A DNA stretch of 7,974 nt from contig DCTH01000102.1 in NCBI GenBank assembly GCA_002329495.1, forward strand, positions 7,483 through 15,456. The letters are read 5' to 3'. Numbering within the stretch: the stretch's first letter is position 1; each line of letters opens with the position of its first letter. The translations under genes were made by a program, and so were the position numbers. This DNA is from Syntrophothermus sp. UBA1445. GTDB taxonomy: Bacteria; Bacillota; Syntrophomonadia; Syntrophomonadales; DTU052. Below, in pieces: positions 4,202 through 7,974 of this stretch. Below the pieces are notes generated by a model. That model was not told the DNA's origin and did not search any database. It saw only the letters and a list, made by a program, of their open reading frames with translations.

Positions 4202-6130
4202 ATGTACCAACACGTTGAAGGGCTAACCATGAGTCAGGCTTTCTATAAAACGGTCGAAAGTTTCCCGACTCGGGTTGCCCAGGTGTACAACCCGGCTCTT
4301 TATGATAACGACGGTGGTGGACAGCTTTGCTGGCAGGAAGTGTGCCAGAGAGTGGAGGAAATCGCCCTGGGCATGATGGCCCTGGGTTTAAAAAAAGCCG
4401 GGCGGGTGGCAATAATGGCACCAAACAGCCCATATTGGACTCATACCGATATCGCGGTGATCAACTGCGGTGCCGTTTTGGTAACCATTTACCCAACACT
4501 GTCCGTCAACGAGGCCGCTTACATAGTTAACGATTCAGAGAGTGAATACCTCTTCGTGGGGAACCGGGAGATTCTCGATCGCGTCAGGTCTGGTCTTGAT
4601 CAAATGCCAGCTCTCAAGAAAATCATAATTATGGATCCAGCTTATAAGTCCGATGGTGATTCCCTGGTAATGTCATTAAATGAACTCCGGGAATTGGGTA
4701 AGAAAAACTCCGATCAGTACCGCCAGGAGTACGAGAACCGGTGGAAAGGCAACACCCTGGATGACTGGGCTACCATACTCTACACCTCCGGGACTACCGG
4801 TGCGGGCAAGGGGGTTATTCTTACCAACTGGTGCATGTCCTCCCGCGTTGATGGAGCCTTTGAGTATTTTACTAACGTCGGGCATCCTTTGAATGAAGAA
4901 GACCGTGTTTTATCTTTTCTGCCGCTTTCACATATATTCGATCGTTGCTGCTCGCAGTGGGCAGCTATCTGGCTGGGGGCCTCCATCGCCTATGCGGATA
5001 GCGCTGCGACCCTGGTAAATGATCTGCCTCGGTACAACCCGACCTGGTTCAGCTGCGTTCCCCGTCTCTATGAAAAGATATACATGCAGTTCCAGCAACA
5101 GCTGGCGGAAAGCGGCGTTAAAAAAGCACTGTTTGATTGGGCGTTGGCAGTTGGCGAGAAAGCTCTCGCGTGTCGTACAGACGATCACGGCCGCATCGAT
5201 ATGCGACCTGAATTTGATGTGAAATCCAAGCTACCTTTGGGACTACGATTGCAGTATTCCGTGGCCGATAAACTGTTTGCTAAGGTGCGGGCGATCTTTG
5301 GCAGCCGTTTTCGTTTTTCCTTCTCCGCCAGTGCCGGAATCGCTCCCGAACTCCTGAGGTTTTTCTACATGATGGGTTTGCCGGTTCTGGAGGGATATGG
5401 CCTGACTGAAACCTGCAGCGCTGTTACTTACAATCCCATGTTCGGTGCCAAGCCGGGGACCATTGGCCCCGAGGCCAACCGATCCAAAGTCCGGGTAGCT
5501 GAAGATGGAGAACTTGAGATCTCCGGGGCTGGTCTTTTTATCGGTTACCTCAATAAGCCTGAGGAAACCGAAGCCGCTTTTACCCCGGATGGATGGTTCC
5601 GTACCGGCGACCTGGTGGAGGTAGATGAGGATGGCTACTATAAGATAGTTGATCGCAAGAAGGCCATAATCTGCCTGGCAACCGGTAAAAACGTGGCTCC
5701 ACTCAAACTTGAAAGCCGGTTTGCCACCAGCCTGGCAGTGGAACAGATCTTCCCTATAGGTGATGAACGAACCTATATCTCAGCTTTAATCGTTCCCAAT
5801 TTCAATTACTTCATTGACATCTTCGAAAAGCAAAACGTCCCTTATGACAAATCAAAGGTCAAATTTGCTACAATAAATGGCGCCCAAATCTGTGTAGAGG
5901 TCGGTCAGGACTTTATATCCCAGCCCATCCTGCAGATGATGGTCGCCGAAGCAGTATCCGAGGCTAATAAGGGCCTGGAGAGTTTTGAAACCATAAAACA
6001 GTATGAGATCATTCCCCGCAGATTTACCGAGGAAAACGGCGAACTGACTCCCACCCAAAAGGCCAAAAAACGTGTAATCCTGAAAAACTATGCTGACACC
6101 ATCGAAGCCCTCTACCAAAGACACAAGTAA
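4202..6130 (+). CDS. Long-chain acyl-CoA synthetase (AMP-forming), COG1022 type
   Basis: A 642-residue adenylate-forming enzyme that activates a carboxylic acid with ATP and loads it on CoA. Its length and motifs fit the long-chain fatty acid:CoA ligase group. The core motifs are in order: phosphate loop YTSGTTGAGKGV (194-205), LSFLPLSHIFDR, the GYGLTETC motif (398-405), WFRTGDLVEVDEDGYYKIVDRKK (TGD at 468-470, DRKK at 484-487), GKNVAP, and the C-terminal TPTQKAKKR (616-624). K620 there is the likely adenylation lysine. The phosphate loop normally reads GxPKG, but here the proline is glycine (GAGKG). No signal peptide or membrane helix is evident. Terminators lie before and after the gene, so it is a single-gene transcript. 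The chain length of the acid cannot be told. Aryl acids are less likely for this subgroup. Confidence 0.9.
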   Translation: MYQHVEGLTMSQAFYKTVESFPTRVAQVYNPALYDNDGGGQLCWQEVCQRVEEIALGMMALGLKKAGRVAIMAPNSPYWTHTDIAVINCGAVLVTIYPTLSVNEAAYIVNDSESEYLFVGNREILDRVRSGLDQMPALKKIIIMDPAYKSDGDSLVMSLNELRELGKKNSDQYRQEYENRWKGNTLDDWATILYTSGTTGAGKGVILTNWCMSSRVDGAFEYFTNVGHPLNEEDRVLSFLPLSHIFDRCCSQWAAIWLGASIAYADSAATLVNDLPRYNPTWFSCVPRLYEKIYMQFQQQLAESGVKKALFDWALAVGEKALACRTDDHGRIDMRPEFDVKSKLPLGLRLQYSVADKLFAKVRAIFGSRFRFSFSASAGIAPELLRFFYMMGLPVLEGYGLTETCSAVTYNPMFGAKPGTIGPEANRSKVRVAEDGELEISGAGLFIGYLNKPEETEAAFTPDGWFRTGDLVEVDEDGYYKIVDRKKAIICLATGKNVAPLKLESRFATSLAVEQIFPIGDERTYISALIVPNFNYFIDIFEKQNVPYDKSKVKFATINGAQICVEVGQDFISQPILQMMVAEAVSEANKGLESFETIKQYEIIPRRFTEENGELTPTQKAKKRVILKNYADTIEALYQRHK

Positions 6131-6251
6131 CTTGGCCGGCATTGGTTTGAGCGGCCACACGGCAGACTGCTGACCCATTTTGTCTGGCCAGTACGGAACA
6201 AGCGGACTAACCCCAGAGGTAGTCCGCTTTTCTTTTCGTTCCTGATACTTA
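6131..6251. other. Convergent intergenic region
   Basis: These 121 bases separate the ends of two convergent genes. Besides the terminator at 6201-6236 they hold a weaker hairpin, TGGCCGGC (6133-6140) with GCGGCCA (6151-6157), that has one bulge and no T-run after it on either strand. No gene is seen. Confidence 0.5.
6201..6236 (+). terminator. Rho-independent terminator after the acyl-CoA synthetase gene
   Basis: AGCGGACTA (6201-6209) pairs perfectly with TAGTCCGCT (6220-6228), with two further G-C pairs possible inside the loop, followed by TTTTCTTTTC. Read on the minus strand, the stem is followed only by TTGTTCC, so it would be a poor terminator for the convergent enolase-family gene, though partial bidirectional action is possible. 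Confidence 0.88.
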
Positions 6252-7478
6252 TTAATTGTTTTCCTTCTTTTTCTTTAACTCCAGGGCGGTCTTGAGGCCC
6301 TTCTCGCGGATGACTTTCAGCTTCAATCCGGTTTCAGTGAGTTTAAAGAACCGTTTACCGTACTTGCGCAGCATTCTGGGGTTGATCTCAAACCCCAGGC
6401 CCGGTCGGGTAAACGGCTGTAGATATCCATCCTTATCAGGGATAATCGGATCAATGATTCCTTCCCGGAATTCCGGTATCCAGGAGGGAGGCTCAAATGG
6501 GTATTCCAATGGCAGGTCATTCTCGGGGTCAGACAGCAAGAGGTTCCAGTTGATATAAAAACCGATTCCGTTGGTCCAGGTATGCGGAGAGTATTCCCGG
6601 TCATGCTGGTGACAGGCAGCTATCACCTGTCTCACCTGAGCAATTCCCCCGGCAAACACTGCATCCGGCTGATACTTGTGAAAGCAGTCCTTTTCAAACA
6701 TGATCTTTATTTCGTCCCATCCGTAGTTCAGTTCAGCTCCGGTTATGTCGACCGGAGAAACCTTTTTCAGAGCGGCATTTCCATCATAATCACGGGAATC
6801 AAGTGGCTCCTCCAGCCATTTGATGTTGTTGTCGGCACAGGCTCTGGCAAACTCCAGGGCCCGGTTGAAATCCCAGGCCGGAACCTGATCAACTATGGAA
6901 ACCAGCCATCCCTGGTTGGCATCCACCCCCAGTTCCAGTGCGTCGCCTACGCCCTTTGCAATCACTTCAATATGCCGTATATCATCTTTGAGCTCACGGT
7001 TCTTGATCCTTAATTTGGCGGTCTTGAAGCCCCTCTCCTTCATGGCTAACAGCTCTTCAACCCGGCGCTCCGGCTCATGCATCTCACCGGTCGAACAGTA
7101 AGCTGCAATGGGTCGCTTTTTACCTCCCAGAAGTTCATAAACAGGTTTGCCCTCTTTTTTGCCGATGATATCCCAGCACGCCGGTTCAATCCAGAAATTG
7201 CGCCAGCCCAGGTACCCCGCCTGTTTGAGGAGACTTTGTACCCGGTCGATGTCGGTTGGGTCCGCCCCCAGAAGGTATCCCCCCAGGAGATCCCCCAGTC
7301 CCTGTCGTTCGGTCCCCATCGAAATCCCAGCTGAATAGCCCTCAATCCCCTCGTCGGTAACCAGTTTTATGAGGGTGAAACGATTGTGCGTCTGCGGGTA
7401 GCCCGGGATCCAGGTGGGCCAAAATGTCTCCTTCAGTGGAATTGCCACATGATAGAGTTCGATGGCGGTAATCTTCAT
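6252..7478 (-). CDS. Enolase-superfamily protein, mandelate racemase/muconate lactonizing type
   Basis: A 408-residue cytoplasmic enzyme of the enolase superfamily, which removes the proton next to a carboxylate. The N-terminal capping domain (about 1-125) precedes the TIM barrel. Metal ligands are D186 (GVDANQGW), E223 or E224 (WLEEP) and E249 (TGAEL). D272 (PDAVFAGG) and H299 (SPHTW) form the His-Asp dyad of the mandelate racemase subgroup, and E325 (LEYPFEP) fits its C-terminal acid. On the second barrel strand the KxK motif reads K155-L-R157, with a further K159. The pattern suits a sugar-acid or hydroxy-acid dehydratase or racemase, but the substrate is not identifiable. ATG 7478 is chosen over an in-frame ATG at 7505 because AAGGAGGT lies 8 bases upstream. 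The tail after about 365 is a lysine-rich extension. It probably shares a transcript with the broken MBL-fold gene upstream. Confidence 0.88.
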   Translation of the reverse strand: MKITAIELYHVAIPLKETFWPTWIPGYPQTHNRFTLIKLVTDEGIEGYSAGISMGTERQGLGDLLGGYLLGADPTDIDRVQSLLKQAGYLGWRNFWIEPACWDIIGKKEGKPVYELLGGKKRPIAAYCSTGEMHEPERRVEELLAMKERGFKTAKLRIKNRELKDDIRHIEVIAKGVGDALELGVDANQGWLVSIVDQVPAWDFNRALEFARACADNNIKWLEEPLDSRDYDGNAALKKVSPVDITGAELNYGWDEIKIMFEKDCFHKYQPDAVFAGGIAQVRQVIAACHQHDREYSPHTWTNGIGFYINWNLLLSDPENDLPLEYPFEPPSWIPEFREGIIDPIIPDKDGYLQPFTRPGLGFEINPRMLRKYGKRFFKLTETGLKLKVIREKGLKTALELKKKKENN

Positions 7479-7486
7479 ATAGATCC

Positions 7487-7494
7487 ACCTCCTT
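7487..7494 (-). promoter_or_regulatory. Consensus ribosome binding site of the enolase-family gene
   Basis: AAGGAGGT on the minus strand, the full anti-16S complement, with 8 bases before ATG 7478. It rules out the upstream in-frame ATG at 7505, which would place this site inside the coding region. Confidence 0.85.
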
Positions 7495-7531
7495 TTAATT
7501 TTCAATCCATACGGCCTTTTTCTATTGACAG

Positions 7532-7974
7532 CTAAAAAACGGTCCGGCTCTCTCCGATAACAGGTAGAATTACGTTAATATCGGGATAGAGTTTTGCGGC
7601 TTTGCTGATGAGTTGCTGGGTGTTGACGGCAGATGATATTGGGGGGAAGGTATCATCAAAGTGGTGCAGGTACAGGGATTGCGGGATCTTAACTCATAAA
7701 GTCAGGAGAACATATTCGGCTAGGTCGGAGCGTCCCTGAAAGGGTATGGTCATCACCTCGACTCCCTGGGGATAAGTCTCGGACTCATCAAAGCTTAGAC
7801 TGCCTAAATGCAGCAGCTTTTTCTCCCGCACTGTTATCTCATAGACCAGGGTTTGACCCTCAAGGTACTCCTTACTGGCCGGGATCAGTTTCCGCAGGTT
7901 ATTGAAGTACCTGAGCATACGTACATTCAGTAGGGTTTTGAGGATCATGGTCCTGAGTTTCTGAGTTGGCAGAG
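7532..7974 (-). pseudogene. Metallo-beta-lactamase-fold hydrolase, C-terminal part, interrupted by in-frame TGA
   Basis: The frame enters from beyond the window end and codes for 92 residues up to TGA at 7694-7696. It then continues in the same frame for 53 more residues to TAG at 7532-7534. Both halves look like one protein of the UlaG-like MBL-fold group. Before the stop are the strands LVYEITVREKKLLHLGSLS and VEVMTIPFQGRSDLAEYV. After it comes YLHHFDDTFPPIS, the late histidine motif that in this family helps bind the metal, and a final strand, INVILPVIG. The sense of the downstream half is intact, so there is no frameshift, only one stop codon, possibly a CGA-to-TGA change. I see no hairpin of selenocysteine-insertion type right after it. 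The N-terminal HxHxDH metal motif lies outside the window. A sequencing error or read-through remains possible. It ends 53 bases upstream of the enolase-family start. Confidence 0.65.

Noticed and set aside
6133..6157. GC-rich hairpin after the acyl-CoA synthetase gene as a second terminator
   Set aside because: No T-run follows on either strand, and a much better terminator lies 44 bases further on.

Overview
The window most resembles chromosomal DNA of an anaerobic or facultative Gram-positive bacterium of the Firmicutes/Clostridia type. This is inferred from strong purine-rich Shine-Dalgarno sites, compact gene spacing, U-tract terminators, moderate base composition and the gene repertoire. 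No rRNA or marker gene is present to fix the taxon. I see no tRNA, rRNA, CRISPR array, insertion sequence or phage gene.

Region 1 (1-3197, + strand) is the end of a molybdenum hydroxylase operon of the xanthine dehydrogenase/aldehyde oxidase/CO dehydrogenase superfamily. It holds the C-terminus of the molybdopterin (large) subunit, cut by the window start, then the FAD subunit and the two-cluster [2Fe-2S] subunit. Two maturation genes follow: a MobA/MocA-like nucleotidyltransferase, which probably makes molybdopterin cytosine dinucleotide, and an XdhC/CoxI protein, which serves insertion and sulfuration of the cofactor. The genes overlap or abut, except for a 170-base gap between the FeS subunit and the mocA-like gene. 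That gap holds a 33-codon ORF with its own strong ribosome site, whose stop codon touches the mocA-like start. The substrate of the hydroxylase cannot be told from the sequence.

Region 2 (3198-4032, + strand) holds a hot-dog-fold (PaaI/4HBT-like) thioesterase candidate, preceded by a strong hairpin and followed by a rho-independent terminator.

Region 3 (4033-6240, + strand) is a single-gene unit for a long-chain acyl-CoA synthetase. It has an AT-rich upstream region with two palindromes and promoter-like hexamers, and it ends in a terminator almost identical to the one that precedes the unit.

Region 4 (6252-7974, - strand, convergent) has an enolase-superfamily protein of the mandelate racemase type with all metal ligands and the His-Asp dyad. 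Just upstream in transcription lies the C-terminal part of a metallo-beta-lactamase-fold protein whose reading frame is broken by one in-frame TGA.

Together the genes suggest oxidation of a carbonyl or heteroaromatic compound, acyl-CoA formation and hydrolysis, and dehydration or racemisation of a hydroxy acid. No shared pathway can be proved from this window alone.
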